A DNA stretch of 64,000 nt from Narthecium ossifragum. Its lineage: Eukaryota > Streptophyta > Magnoliopsida > Dioscoreales > Nartheciaceae. The translations under genes were made by a program, and so were the position numbers. The DNA is taken from assembly GCA_963920575.1 (NCBI GenBank), contig OY986971.1, positions 25,066,145-25,130,144 of the forward strand, in the 5' to 3' direction. The notes under the pieces are model-generated. The model did no database searches. It had not been told where the DNA came from and was given only the letters and a program-made list of their open reading frames with translations. Shown in pieces: positions 45,305 to 57,109 of the stretch. Numbering within the stretch: position 1 is the first letter of the stretch; every line of letters starts with the position of its first letter.

Positions 45305-47989
45305 TGTGTGGACCCGTACCTCCAACCTGGTCCGACCGCGTTAGGTCGAGGGTCTGGGTTTGTGGTTTGCCTCGGTTGGCCTTGGGATGCGATCGGTTGA
45401 TCGCATCGCTGCTTTTGACCCCAGTGGCATTTTGGTAAATATGCTCCCTGGTGGTCAGTTTCACACCCGCGTTGCACACATAGCCTTTGATTGATGTATG
45501 TGTTTGATTAGAACCTTTAGGGCGCTTCCGATCGGAAGATCGGAGCTTGATCGGGAGAGATCGAATCGGACGGCTGTGATGAATTTCAGCTTTCTATTTA
45601 AGCTCCTTCCTTCTCTTTCTTTCCTTCTTTTTCCTTCTCCTGTCGTTCTCTTTCTTCTCTCTCTCTCCGGCGGCTGGGTGCTAGGGCTTGGAGGCGTGGC
45701 TCTCGAGGAGCGGATTCCGGCGATCGGAGTTGGGGGATGCGTGGAGGAGCTGCCCTATCTCATCAAGTAGGTGTTTCTACCTCGATCTTAGGATCGGGTT
45801 CTCCTAGGATAGGTTTATTGTATTTTCGTTGTAGGAGTACTTATTAGAATATTGTGTAATTTGTTGTGCATGTGTTATAGATGCTTTGAAGTATTCCTAC
45901 CTCGCGATTTCCGTATTTTATCGGCTGAATCTTGTATTGTCGCCGTTTATCGATTTTCGGTCGTTTTGACCTAAATTGGAGATTTAACCGTCAAAAATAT
46001 GATTTCTTTGCACCATTGGTTTCCCCATCGTTAATTACACATGTTTGCAAAGTTTCATCGAATTCCAACTTGAATTGATCCTTGAAATCCAAGAAATTGG
46101 ATTTCCGGCACTGTTCTGATGAACTGTGCCTAAGGCCCGACGGTCGATCGGTGGATCGTCCGTCAAGCGTTGATACGCTCCTTCGGGGCTCGACGGTCGA
46201 TCGGTGCATCGACCATCAAGTATTGTTTTACTCTTTATGGGCCTGGCGGTCGACCGTCGGAACGACCGGCGCATTGACCATCGGGCTCTGTCGGGATTTT
46301 AGCCTCCCAGGGTCGATGCATGGATCGACCGCGGGATCTTCGCTTTTCCGATTTTACCTGACGGTCGACCGTTCGACCGACCGTCGCATCGACCGTCAGG
46401 CGCTGTTTGGTTTTGGACTTCCCAGGGTCGATGAGTGGATCGACCGTCGCCCTTTGGTTTTCTTCGTGTTGGTCTCACGGTCGACCGTGACATCGACCGT
46501 GGCCTCACGGTCGACCGTCGGATCGACCGTCACATCGACCGTGGGCCCTTGAACATGGTTTTCTGGTCTTTCTTGAATGGCTTTCAATTGTGATTGATCT
46601 TTAAACATGTTGGGAGGTTTGCAAGTGAATTTTGTAGAGTTTTAAAAGGGATTTCTATCGGGTTTAAGGATCGATTCGAGTATTTTCCTTTTTGGACGAA
46701 TCTATGGTTTTGATCGCATCTAATACTTTTTGATAAGTAGTTAAATGCTATATTGGGTTGCTTAACCATTAGTTAGCTATGAGTGCTAGTTAATGAGGAA
46801 TTGTGGAACCTTAGCCTGTTGCCGGCATTGTGGAACCTTAGCCTGTTGTCGGCGAGTGCCGAGGGCTATTCTATAACTGTGGCCAGTTACCTGCGGGGTA
46901 ACTGTGGAACCTTAGTCTGTCAGGTGCGAGAGAGCACTGAAGACTATTGTATATCTGTGTTTGATGCTTGGCTCAGTATGTTTGTTGGTTAGCATAGATA
47001 TTCTGTATTTGAGGCCTTTACTATGCTTACCCTTTGGCTAGCTGTAAGCTATGCCTAGCCCTGTATGATTGATGACATCTTGTTGCATGCTTATATCTTG
47101 TTATCTGTGCCTGAGCATTGCATGCATCTTGATTGCATTAGAGGCATTTGAGCTAAGGCGGGCGATGGTTTGGGTCGCCGATCCGAGGCTCTCGGGTAGC
47201 TCGGATCTAGCCTTAGGACCGTGGATGGGTAGTCAGGAGTAGGGTGTGATTGTGTAATCAGAATCTTGTCTTTTGAGGATTCACGCTAGTTGACTCTGAT
47301 CAGTGTTTGAGGTTTAGAGGTCGTGTTGTCTTCCAAAGCCAAGTGCTAAGGATGGATGTTGATGTGTTCCCGACGTGGTTCCCCAAGGCTTGGTATTCCA
47401 GCTTGGGTAAGGGTGATCTTGCATGTTATTATTCCTTGGCCTCCTGGTAACTTGTTCAGGAGAGAGGTTTCATGACAGGAGCCCTTGGGACATCAACTGG
47501 ATTATGGGACCCGTGGCATCCGTTAGACTTAGGCTGGGAGACAACACTGTTGTTGTTTTCTTCCTTTCAATGTGTCGTAGAGTAGAACCCTACTGAACTT
47601 ATCGCTCACTCCTACCCGGGCTACGTTTGCAGGTGCAGGCGCCAGTTCTCCTTCAATAGAGCCGGCGGATCAGCTGTGGTGGCGCGACTACATCCAGAGG
47701 TGTTTGAGGTTGCTGGAGGACGACTGTTGTACTTTTGGCAGATTTTGTAAATTTTGTACATTTCGAGGACTTTTGAGATTAATGTATAATATTCTTTCAT
47801 TGGAAGATTTGTACCAAGTGTTGAATAGTACAACTGATGTTATGTAAATTGAATATCTGTTTACCTCTGGATTATAACTTGTTTAAGTTTTTCTATAATT
47901 TCGCTTTGTATCGCGCCACTTGGAGATGAATAGTGTAGGTTTCCCCTCACGCCCCGTCCTGGATGGGTTTTCTGGGTCGGGGTGTGACA
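45305..47989 (+). mobile_element. V-family solo LTR F, nested in R
   Basis: Starts TGTGTGGACCCGTACC, ends GGGGTGTGACA, 2,685 bp. Target duplication AGTAT at 45,300-45,304 and 47,990-47,994. It carries a GGTCGA array (46,138-46,548) and a TATTTAAG box at 45,595 close to GATCGG palindromes. A short unit (TGTGGAACCTTAGCCTGTTG) is repeated at about 46,801-46,925. Confidence 0.9.
46138..46548. repeat. CGGTCGA-type palindromic array in LTR F
   Basis: Repeats of GACGGTCGAYCG and ATCGACCGTC in facing pairs, for example GACGGTCGACCGTTCGACCG. Same theme as the array at 8,903-9,330 but a different order and number of units. Confidence 0.85.
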
Positions 47990-48881
47990 AGTATATAACT
48001 GCTACAAATTTAAATAGTTTAATCCTCAAGTTCAAAAAAATTCGACAGAATTCCCTTTATAATTACAACACAAGAAACATGTACATTTTACAATTTTACA
48101 ACTTCAACTTGAATAATGGCACCATTGCAAACAACTAATTATTACATTTTTCAAATGTCTACATTAAAGAATATTACAACATTTCTCAGATACAACTGAA
48201 TTAATGATCATACAATTATGTCCTCGAATACATCATGTTATACATCGGTTTATACATCATTGATTAAAACTGTAAATTATCTGAGAAGAAACTTCTCGAA
48301 ACTCCAAGTCCTCGATCACCTCGAAATATCGCGCCATCTTCTAGAAGAACACCTGAACGAAGAACACCTGAACGAAGGAACTGCATCGACCTGCATCGCT
48401 GATTCAGCCCAGGTAGGGTGAGTAACAATGCCCAGTATGGTTCTACTCTACGTCGCACAGAAAAAGAAGGGAAACTGCAACTGTGTCGTTCTCCGCCTAA
48501 GCCTAAGAGATGCCAAGGGGTCCCATAACCCCGTCGATTCCTGAGGGCTCCTGTCCAGGTCCCACCCACACCCAAGAACAAACGAGAGGAATCAATGATG
48601 CGGGCTCCTGTCCAGGTACCACCCTGCTCAGTCATACTATCTCTCGCGGGGACACAAAAGTCATGGACATCGACAACCATCCTTAGCGCTTGGCTTTGGA
48701 GACCCGACACGACCTCTACACCTCAAATACAAGAATAATGCATAGTCGACTATAACAATAACCTCCAATGTTAGCAATTATGATCATACGGTGACAATCA
48801 CGTCCTAATCCTCAACTAACCAAACCCCGGTCCTATGGCTAGATCCGGGCTATCCGAGAACCCCAGATCGGCGATCGAACC

Positions 48882-49109
48882 TGTAATACCCCGACCCTCC
48901 ACTAGGCCCCGGCCCGCGGGCTCCCAGTTTAACCTTGGAGAGTTCCCGGGATGGGTGACCTACTGGGAAGTTTTTCCAGATTTCTGCGGTGAGCCAAAAG
49001 CGGACAATATTGTGTCGGGTGGGGCTCTCGGGTGGATCCTGGTCGGACCGGGAGCCCGCGGGGCGGGGCCCAGTGGAGGGCCGGGGTATTACAGTATGGT
49101 ATCAGAGCC
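48882..49109 (+). repeat. Short LTR-like unit with 5S rRNA-like tract and primer-binding site
   Basis: TGTAATACCCCG … GGGGTATTACA (212 bp, inverted-repeat ends) followed by TGGTATCAGAGCC (49,097-49,109), the initiator-tRNA-Met primer site. 48,949-48,971 reads gGATGGGTGACCTACTGGGA, very close to the 5S rRNA C-box, as in Cassandra-type TRIM LTRs. Confidence 0.7.
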
Positions 49110-49340
49110 GGTTCCCAGCCGGAAATTGTGTCAGCGAGAACGCTGGGCCCCTAAGGTGGGGTGGATTGTGAGGCCCGCTGGGTCTACCGTGGGACAAGAT
49201 GCCTGCGCCTGGAGGGGGGCTGAATCGGGTAGCCGGGTAAGCAATCCCACAATGCCTGGGTATGGTCCGGGGTTCGATATAAGTATATAGTAAGCCCTTA
49301 ATAGACACAACACGTTTTAAAGCCGTGAAGACAGTGATCC

Positions 49341-49548
49341 GTCAGAAAACTCTAACGTTAAGCGTGCTCGGCGTTGGAGCGATGAGTGACCTCCTGAAAA
49401 GTTGGGAGGGGTAGCCCGATTTTCGGCGGTGAGCCAAAAACGGACAATATTGTGTCGGGTGGGGCCCTCGGGTGGATCATGGTCAGACCAGGAGCCCGCG
49501 GGCCGGGGCCAAGTAGAGGATCGGGGCGTTACGGTATGGTATCAGAGC
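49341..49548 (+). repeat. Second 5S-like LTR end with primer-binding site
   Basis: GTCAGAAAACTCTAACGTTA then AGCGTGCTCGGCG and GATGAGTGACCTCCTG follow the order of the 5S rRNA internal promoter (A-box, C-box). The rest (CGGTGAGCCAAAAACGGACA, ATTGTGTCGGGTGGGG) repeats the first unit. TGGTATCAGAGC again follows at 49,537-49,548. Confidence 0.65.
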
Positions 49549-49735
49549 ATAGGCTGTAGATCCCAGGATTTAGGATCAGGATTCGATTGAGATTGAGTGT
49601 GGAATTAGTTAGTTCTATGTCTAGAACATCCGTACATGCTCCTTTTGATGTGTTATGCTTTTCCGTTTTATGTTGTGTTGCTTTGTCTTGGGTTTCGAAC
49701 GAGTGGACGCTCGTTTGTCGTTGATGATTGTGCAG

Positions 49736-50361
49736 ATGTCGCGAGCTCGAGGCCGACCTTCGGTTGTTGGTCGGGGTGGGGCACGACTTGGTCGACCTGC
49801 CCGACCAGACAGGCTAGCACCTGTCAGGGAGGTCAGAGCTAGACGGGCTGAGCCATCACCAGCGACGGTTTCGGTCGCACGGGAGGAGGCCCTTCTCGCC
49901 GAGGAGGGGGTTCTCGCTTCGGTCGACGCGCGGACCACTGCGGTGGTCTTGCTGGAGTTTCAGCAGTATGCCACCCGGTTCACTCAATTGGTCCGTTTCG
50001 CGGGGGCAGTGGCAGCAGATCCAGTGGTCAGGGCACGTCAGGTTTGGCAGAGGTGACAAGTTGGCGCCGAGGTTCGTCGGGCCGTTCGAGATCCTAGAGA
50101 GGGTCGGCGAGGTAGCTTACCGCCTGGATCTTCCTCAGCACATGTCTGTTGTGCACCCGACTTTCCATGTGTCGATGCTGAGGAAGTATCACCCAGACCC
50201 GTCTCATGTCATCAGGGTGGATGACATTGAGCTTGAGGCAGACGCGAGCTTTGTTGAGCAACCAATTTGGGTACTTGACCGGAGGGATCAGGACATGCGG
50301 GGCAAGACGATTCCCTTGGTCAAGGTACTGTGGAGGCACAGAGGCACCGAGGAGATGACCT
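49736..50361 (+). pseudogene. Gag N-terminus fused to integrase tail/chromodomain (chromovirus remnant)
   Basis: ATG at 49,736 opens an Arg-rich gag start (MSRARGRPSVVGRGG; then FQQYATRF). Near 50,035 it runs into pol-end sequence in another frame: [43 protein letters not shown], then chromodomain-like [19 protein letters not shown] and [11 protein letters not shown] with a stop replacing Trp. These motifs are typical of Tekay/Del chromoviruses. The fusion shows a deletion of several kb. Confidence 0.8.
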
Positions 50362-50511
50362 GAGAGCGCGAGGCGCGCATGCGGCAGGAGTTTCCGCAGC
50401 TGTTTTCTTCTCGAGGTACCTCTTGTCATGTCTTCTAGTGTAACTGTTTTGTTGTTCTGAGCCCTACCCTTATCGAATCTCGGGACGAGATTTCCTTTAA
50501 GGGTATTAGGA

Positions 50512-52917
50512 TGTGAGGACATGTCCCTCTACCCCTGTGGCTCGTTGTAGACCACAAGGGCAATTTGGTAAATTACGCCTTGTCGGTTTGTTTCACACCC
50601 GCGTGTGCACACACAGCCTCTGATTGATATTTGTGTTCGATTAGATCCGTTATGGGTTTTTGACCTGTTCGGATCGATCCAAATGTGTTGGATCGATCCA
50701 TCCTTGTCTTGGATCGATCCAGCATGGTGTTGGATCGATCCAAACACTGTAGCATGTCGGTGTCTTCCTTTGCGAGGACGACCGCCGTTGGTCGTCGCTC
50801 TCCCCTGTCAGAAGGGGAGGACTTTCCCTCCCCTCCTTCCCCTTTTCCCCTCCCTTCCCGGCTTTCCCCTTCCCCTTTTCCCTCTTTTTCTTCCTCTTCT
50901 CCTTTCTTCTTCCTTCTTCTTTATTCTCCCGCGACTCTGTTTTCTTCCCCTGTTTTCCGGCAGCCACTTCTTCTTCTCCGTTCTCCCTCCTCCGGCCACC
51001 GTTTTGGGTGTTCCAAGGCTCGTTGGAACTGTGGCGGCGTGAGAAAGATCCCTGGTGTGCTTTGGAGCTGCGTTGGTGACCAGTTCGCGGGGAATCAGCC
51101 GAGAAGTGCGTTTCCGGTAGGTGTTCTATCTACGAGAGTGTTTAATGGGTGTTCTCTTGATCTAGCCGTTGGATCTTGTTGGACTTTGTATTGTTGGCTT
51201 CCTCTTGCCTAGTAGAATTTCTGATATAAGTTTCATAATCTTTGGTTGAGATTTTAGTAGGATTTATGCATGATTAATCTCAGATTTTCCGGTTTCTGCT
51301 GTTCTTGAAGAACAGTCGGCTTGCGGCGAGTTTTTCGGCCGGTACGTACATAATATTGACTTATGATAAACATAAGAATTGTAGATCTCTGAGCTATCTT
51401 TCCATTCCAGCTTATTTCGTATTTTTCTGATTTTTCTACGAATTTTGCTGATTTTTCTCGTGACTTGCGATGAGCCTGATCTGAAGCTGGTTTGAAGCTG
51501 TTCGGATCGATCCAAACATTCCGGATCGATCCCAAAGCTGGCTGGTGGTGTTTTATGGTTTATTTTTTAGTGGTTTTGATTAATGTTTTCCCGTTAATCC
51601 AACCGTTAGATGATTATGGATTTTGGATATGTTGATCCCGACATGTAGATCTATTGGTGGCTAAGTTGGATCTCAAATCTGACGTCGTTTGGACGTCGGA
51701 TCGACGGGGTCAATTAGCCTCTAGTAGAGAACTTTTGGTGTTTTTAAATATAACATTATATGTCGGATTATAATATTGTATTTTTACTGTTCATCATCGT
51801 TTTCGGGGTTGTTTCCCGTTGCAGGAGTCCGCGGTTGACGGTCATGGTACCGTCGTAATGCCGGGACTCGCTGCGGATCGGCTGGCAACGGTTGGTAGTA
51901 CCGCTGCAGCGATCCGGTTGACTTATATGATGCCTTATCATACCGTTGCATGCCTATCTCCTGTTTGTGTATGTTCATAGCATGCATTCTCTGTTGTGCA
52001 TTAGTTGCATTGGTTAGGGCGTGGGTGATCTGTGGGTCGCCGTTCCGAGGCTGAAAGCTCAGACTTAGCCCTAGGACCGGGGTTGGGTAGTTTGGACCCG
52101 GTTTGAATTGTGGTGTCCAGTCGATTCAATGATAGGCCTAGAGGACTGGTACACCTGTTGCTTGATGATGATTAGAAGTCGTGTCGGCCTCGAGCCAGGT
52201 GTTGAGGGTGCCACCGGTGTCGGGTCTTGTTCTTTGGGGGGCCGGGAGGGTTAGTCCGGCCCAGGCAGTGTCTGTTCCTGCTAGCAGTAGGGGATCAATG
52301 TGGGCCTAGTCCGTTTTGGGTGACCGCAGCTGGAACCCTGCGACACTAGGTGTATCCAGGATGGGCCCAGTCCATTGGGGTGACCATGGTTGGATATGCT
52401 TAGAGACACCGGTGAAGGGTTATGGGACCCTTGCAGCACACTCGAGTCTGGCTTGAGGGCGACACTGTTGCGTTTCCCTCTTCCTTCTGTGTAACGTAGT
52501 GTAGAACCCTACAGAGCTTAGTGCTCACACCTACATGGGCTGCGTTTTGCAGGTGCATGCGTCAGTTCTTCTTCTGTGGCCCCTACCGGGTAGTTGGTCG
52601 GCGGTGCGGCAGCGCCTGGTGGACTTTGAGAGGTGGTGATCGTTACTGCTTTTACCCTATGTTAGATAGTATCCTACGGGAGTAATGTTGTATTTGAATC
52701 TTCCCCTCTCCGAGGATATGTATATTAAATTCACTGGGGTTTGTAATATGTGGTTCGAGGCTTATTAAATTATTGTTTTTAAATTGAGGGTGCTTTTGAT
52801 GAATTGCTAGGGAGACCAATAGGTTAGAGGGAATCCTCGCCGTCTTTTTTCGCGTTTTGTTAGGTTCCGGTTCGCGTCGCCCGGCCCGGTTGGGCTTTCA
52901 CGGGTCGGGGCGCGACA
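50512..52917 (+). repeat. V-family 3' LTR of the chimeric element
   Basis: TGTGAGGACATG … GGGGCGCGACA, 2,406 bp, closely similar to the solo LTR at 2,461-4,740 over most of its length. It directly follows the purine tract of the gypsy remnant, which ties family V to a Tekay/Del-like chromovirus. Confidence 0.88.
50670..50745. repeat. Four GGATCGATCC units in a V LTR
   Basis: Four perfect palindromes spaced 20-27 bp near the start of the LTR. Sibling LTRs have GATCGGAAGATC-type sequence here instead (2,610-2,630; 45,525-45,560). Two further GGATCGATCC copies lie at 51,504-51,532. Confidence 0.9.
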
Positions 52918-55323
52918 GAACCCATCGCCTACCACCTAGCCTTAATGCTTCTAATGCATACAACGTGCATGAGCCTATTCAAGCAACTAGGCCTAGGTGT
53001 CTCTACATGTCAAATCATCAATCAATTGTCCAACAAGTTATAATATAGCTATAGAGTATTTAGCATCAATGAAATTACAGAAGCTCCACATGGCATTCGC
53101 ATATCTCAACCATAGCATAATATCATTCAACAATCAAGGGCACACCTTAAGCCCAATTCTATCTCCACATTCCCGAGGGTCATCACCCACTCGGTTAACC
53201 CACAAATGAAATATAAACGGACGCAAAGCCAGCCCTAGTCATAAGCATGGTATAAGTGTATAATAAGTGGATAAATAACAAGAACTTGTAGCAATTGAGT
53301 AAAGGGAGGAACAATTGGCATTAAGAATAGCGAATCGAATAAATCTCAGATTACATGGACAAAACTGACAAGGCAAAGCCAGCGAAATTGGGTTAGCAGA
53401 AATCCAGGTAAACCGGGGAGCTAAGAGATCATCAGAAGCATACTTCCCACGGAGACAAGCTCACTAAGCATGAGTAATATAACCCATCTTTCAAGTGATG
53501 CATGTTCTATGGTGGTTTATCACGAAGGCGACATAATTGAAGTAATTAACATGATATCATAAGGATTAACTTAAGGAGGAAACAAATGACATCAAGAGTA
53601 GCACTTAGCATTAATTACGGGAAAACAGGCAAACCTGACATAAAAATAAATTGAACCTTCATCCACATTTTCAAACCATATAAACTCCTGCATTGGCAAC
53701 ACTTGCCAATTAACATCTGAATCAACCGATCATACAAAGCCAAATTGATAGAACTTTGGAAGTCCCAAGCTAAAGCCGACGAGAAACCAACTAAAAGGGA
53801 AAGAAGGGGAGTACAAAACCTACAATTGGCAACCATTGGGCAGTAATCATGAAGCAATTCAATGGTGAATTAGAGAACAACGGTCGGGAGGAGAGGGGAA
53901 GACAGGGAGGTTACGAATATGAAGAATTCAGAACTATCAATCAACCTAATCCTCAGCAACGATGTGCAAGGCCAAGAGTACCTTGTCGGCATACCCGATG
54001 TCAACCAGCTTCACTAGAAAAGCAAAGCCAGCAGGGGCCACATGCCCAACGACCATCCAATCCAAAAACAGAGAACTCCGATAGGTGTAAGACCCACTGA
54101 TCAACCTCAACCTCCACCTCTGCCCAGCTGCAGATCCCTGGCATCCAATCACTAATAGCTGGGCAGAGGGAGCCGACCAAACACTTAGCAAACCCACGAG
54201 CAAAACCCAACGTAAGGGGAGAAACTCTTGTTGAATCCAACATATCTAAGCACCAGCTGCAAAGGCAAGCATGGCAGCAAGGGACATACTGAGGAAGGAG
54301 ACGGGGGAGGAAAATCAGAGGAGGGAAAACTGGGGAAGAAGGGAGCAGTCCACCCAGAACATAGGCTACTAATTAGAACCCAAAGCTCGACTATAAAACC
54401 TTGATGACATCCAGCAAATCCAAACCAAACACAAACACTTCAAGCAATCCACGGCAGCAAGGGAGAAATAAGGAGAAGAAGAACACCATGTGAACCATAA
54501 ACACATAGCCTCGAGCATCAATAAACCACAGAAAACAGAGCAAAAGTAACAATCCCAAGCTAAGGCATCGAAAATCGGCAAAAACCAGAGAAAAGGGAAG
54601 CAATCTCATCGCAATACACCACCAATCCATACCATGGCCGCAGAGGGAGGAAGAACATCTAGAAATCTAAACTAATATGCTTCAAACGGAGCTTCTGCTA
54701 ATCTAGTAGAGTCCTAAACCAAGTTTAGGGAAGTAACCCTACCTCTAGCGTTGAGCTCGCCTCCTATTCCGGCCGCGTCGTCGTCCCCGAGCTCCAAGCT
54801 CTCCGCCGGTCACGATCTCCTCCGGTCGTGGGTTTGCAGTCGCCCAACCGTGGTCGCCGTAGCCAAGGTCTCCACCGTCGAGAGAAGGAACCCCGCCGCC
54901 GGTGTCGCCTTCTCCTCTTCTCCCTCTCTCCGGTTGGGTCGTGCCGCCTCTCTCTCTCTCGATCTCTCTCTCTCAATCGGGCTAAAGCCCTGACGGGAGA
55001 TGGGTTAAGTGGAGGCTTAAGTACTAATGGCTTAAGATTAGATCCTGGCCGTCCGATCGGCTAGATCTGATCCCATAAGCTCAAACCTTGATCTAATCAA
55101 GATCTTCCGGTCTAGGATTCCCCTGATGATCTAATCAAGCACATACATCACCACATGGCCGTGTGTGCACAACACGTGTGTGAAACCAACTCCGCCTAGG
55201 GTAATTTACCAAATTACCCCCGGAGCCGCAACGATCAAAGGAGATCGCGAAGCAAGGCCAACCGAACCAGACCCTCGACCGACGCGGTCGGACCGGGTTG
55301 GTGGTATGGGTCCTCATAGATTT

Positions 55324-56647
55324 GTTTTGAGATTCAGTCACAAAAGATTAAATTCAAACCCATTAAATCACCTATTTTAGTATCTTTACGGCTCAAAACT
55401 AAAGTGAATAAAATTAACAAATATAACATTCGCCTAAATAGATCTATACACATACTGTTCTCTCCGACAGCAACGCAGCTAGCATCGATGATGAGCTCCA
55501 TTGCCCTCCAGCCTCAAATAGAGGTGTCAAAGGAGCTGGGCTACCCAGGCATAGCCTAGCACTGCACCAGCTGCCCGGGCCAGCTAGCTGTGCTGGGCCT
55601 GAGGTTTGGGGCCCAAGGCACGGGCACGACCCAGGCACAAGCCTGGCACGCACCCGGCCCAGGCACGCCCGCCGGCTTGGGCACGGGCTGCTTCCGTCGA
55701 GGGAGGAGGCACGGTGGTTGGCGGTGGAGGGGAGTCGAATCTCGGCGGGGAAGAGAGAGAACGGCGGAGGTAGACGGAGGAGAGATTGAGAGAGGAGAAG
55801 GACCTTTTTTCCATTTTTTCTTTTTTTTTGGGTGACAGAGTGGCCCAAGGGCTGTGGGCTTTTGGCCTAGCCCATAATACGGGGGCACATGTGCAGCACG
55901 AACACGTTAGTTTATGGGCCATAGGCCTGGTTTGGAGTTGGACTTCTTGGACTGACATGAGCACGAATACACTGATTTGATGGGCCAGCACGGCACAAAC
56001 ACAAACACAATATGGGCCTCAACTTCATAAACCTGCCAGGCCGGCACGGCACATTTGACAAACTCCTTGTAGTTTGTTTGATTAGACGGCTGTGTTAACC
56101 CGTAGGTGGTCCAGGGTTCGAAGGTTGGTCATAGCTTTTTGTTCATTATAAGTCTAAGTTAGGGTATATAAAATAAATATAAATATAAGTCTTTGCATAT
56201 TGCATAAGATAATATTAATAGAACTTAGGTTGATATGAATTAATGCAGCTTTATATAAAGCAAACTCAGAGAATATATATAAAGAAACTTAGGGGATATG
56301 AATTAATGCAGGTTAACCGTTATTGCTCCTTATAAGGTTAATTTGATTTTTAATGGACAAGACATCCAAGTCAGCATTCCCGACAGCTTCCCTATCCCTA
56401 TCCCTATCCCTAAATTTAAAGAATATGATTAGAATTTGTCATCCAACAGATTCCCTATCCCTATAGTCATTCTATATGCCATTCCCTAAAACCAACTTGG
56501 TTCCCTATATTTAGGGAACCAAAACCCATTCCCTAAATCTTAAAATAATATTATTTTACACACACTCTTTGCCACATCAACATAAATAATATGATTAATG
56601 ATTCGGATTATATATATGTGTGTATATATGTCTATAATATATATATA
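55324..56647. other. Intergenic DNA with non-autonomous DNA-element remnants
   Basis: 55,515-56,066 looks like a hAT-type non-autonomous element: GAGGTGTCAAAGGAGCTGGG at the left, GGCACGGCACATTTGACAAA at the right, and GC-rich GGGCACGG/GGCCCA repeats, though no clean target duplication is seen. 56,200-56,343 resembles the 5' half of the Helitrons (CCGTTATTGCTCCTTATAAG). 56,375-56,540 has CCCTATCCCTA runs. No gene. Confidence 0.45.
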
Positions 56648-56956
56648 CTAGGTGGTGGGCCCGTGCTACCTGGCACGGCTAACTGTCCGCCCACACTATC
56701 TCTATAATAACTTACGTCACATCAGCCCACAATCTCTATAATAACTTATGCCACGTGTGTATAATGTTATGACTCAGATGATGAGTCATAAAAATATAAA
56801 ACTAACTTAGGGAAAATGAACATATTATAAGGTAGATTAGGGAATATCTATATGTAAATCTAGGAATATATATATAACTAACTTAGGGAAATATACATAT
56901 AAACAAACTAATAGAAGAGAAACGGTTGTAACCGTTATTGCTCCTTATAAGATTGA
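56648..56956 (-). mobile_element. Non-autonomous Helitron (H2)
   Basis: The minus-strand 3' end has the same hairpin and CCCACCACCTAG as H1, next to host T. The 5' end TCAATCTTATAAGGAGC lies next to host A. It is 309 bp and lacks part of the H1 interior. Same family as H1. Confidence 0.82.
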
Positions 56957-56998
56957 TATATATATATATACACACAAGGGAATTATCAGCAGAGAACC

Positions 56999-57025
56999 GG
57001 TTCTCTATCTCTTAGATAGAGAACC
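56999..57025. repeat. Perfect 12-bp hairpin
   Basis: GGTTCTCTATCT / CTT loop / AGATAGAGAACC, overlapping the 14-bp palindrome GAGAACCGGTTCTC at 56,992-57,005. It could be the terminus of the element carrying the NUP62 exon; the other end would fall in or beyond the assembly gap. Confidence 0.6.
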
Positions 57026-57109
57026 AGCTGTACATGTTCAGCAGACTTAAAAGGGAACCCCCCCTATCCACTGTGGACCAGATCTCCATGCCCTACACGA
57101 TGCGGAACC

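Larger units (their letters stand above)
48882..52917 (+). mobile_element. Chimeric gypsy derivative with unlike ends, nested in R
   Basis: The target duplication GAACC (48,877-48,881 and 52,918-52,922) brackets one insertion, and the joined flanks match other V LTRs. The left end is a short TGTAATACCCC…GGGGTATTACA LTR-like unit with a tRNA-Met-type site. The right end is a 2.4-kb V LTR. Between them are a second 5S-like unit, a gag start fused to an integrase/chromodomain end, and a purine tract (TTTAAGGGTATTAGGATG) at the V LTR. Protease, reverse transcriptase and most of integrase are deleted. Confidence 0.75.
45220..55318 (-). mobile_element. V-family solo LTR R, broken by two nested insertions
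   Basis: Plus-strand start TGTCACACCCCGACTC at 45,220, end TCCTCATA at 55,318 (terminal CA mutated). The perfect target duplication GATTT lies at 45,215-45,219 and 55,319-55,323. Its three parts are 45,220-45,304, 47,990-48,881 and 52,918-55,318, and they line up with V copy 2 (for example TTCTCCGCCTAAGCCTAA, CTTCTAATGCATACAA). LTR F and the chimeric element sit in the breaks, each with its own duplication. The long frames near 54,369-54,993 are not supported as genes. Confidence 0.85.

Noticed and set aside
53615..54630. Possible genes between 53,600 and 54,630 on the minus strand
   Set aside because: The sequence lies within V LTR R, frames are short, and no domain or splice pattern is visible.
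55444..55991. Minus-strand frames near 55,444-55,991
   Set aside because: They follow GGGCACGG/GGCCCA repeats of a hAT-like non-autonomous element and show no conserved domain.
56375..56470. Telomere-like CCCTATCCCTATCCCTA
   Set aside because: The repeat is CCCTAT, not the plant CCCTAAA, and is only a few units long inside MITE-like sequence.
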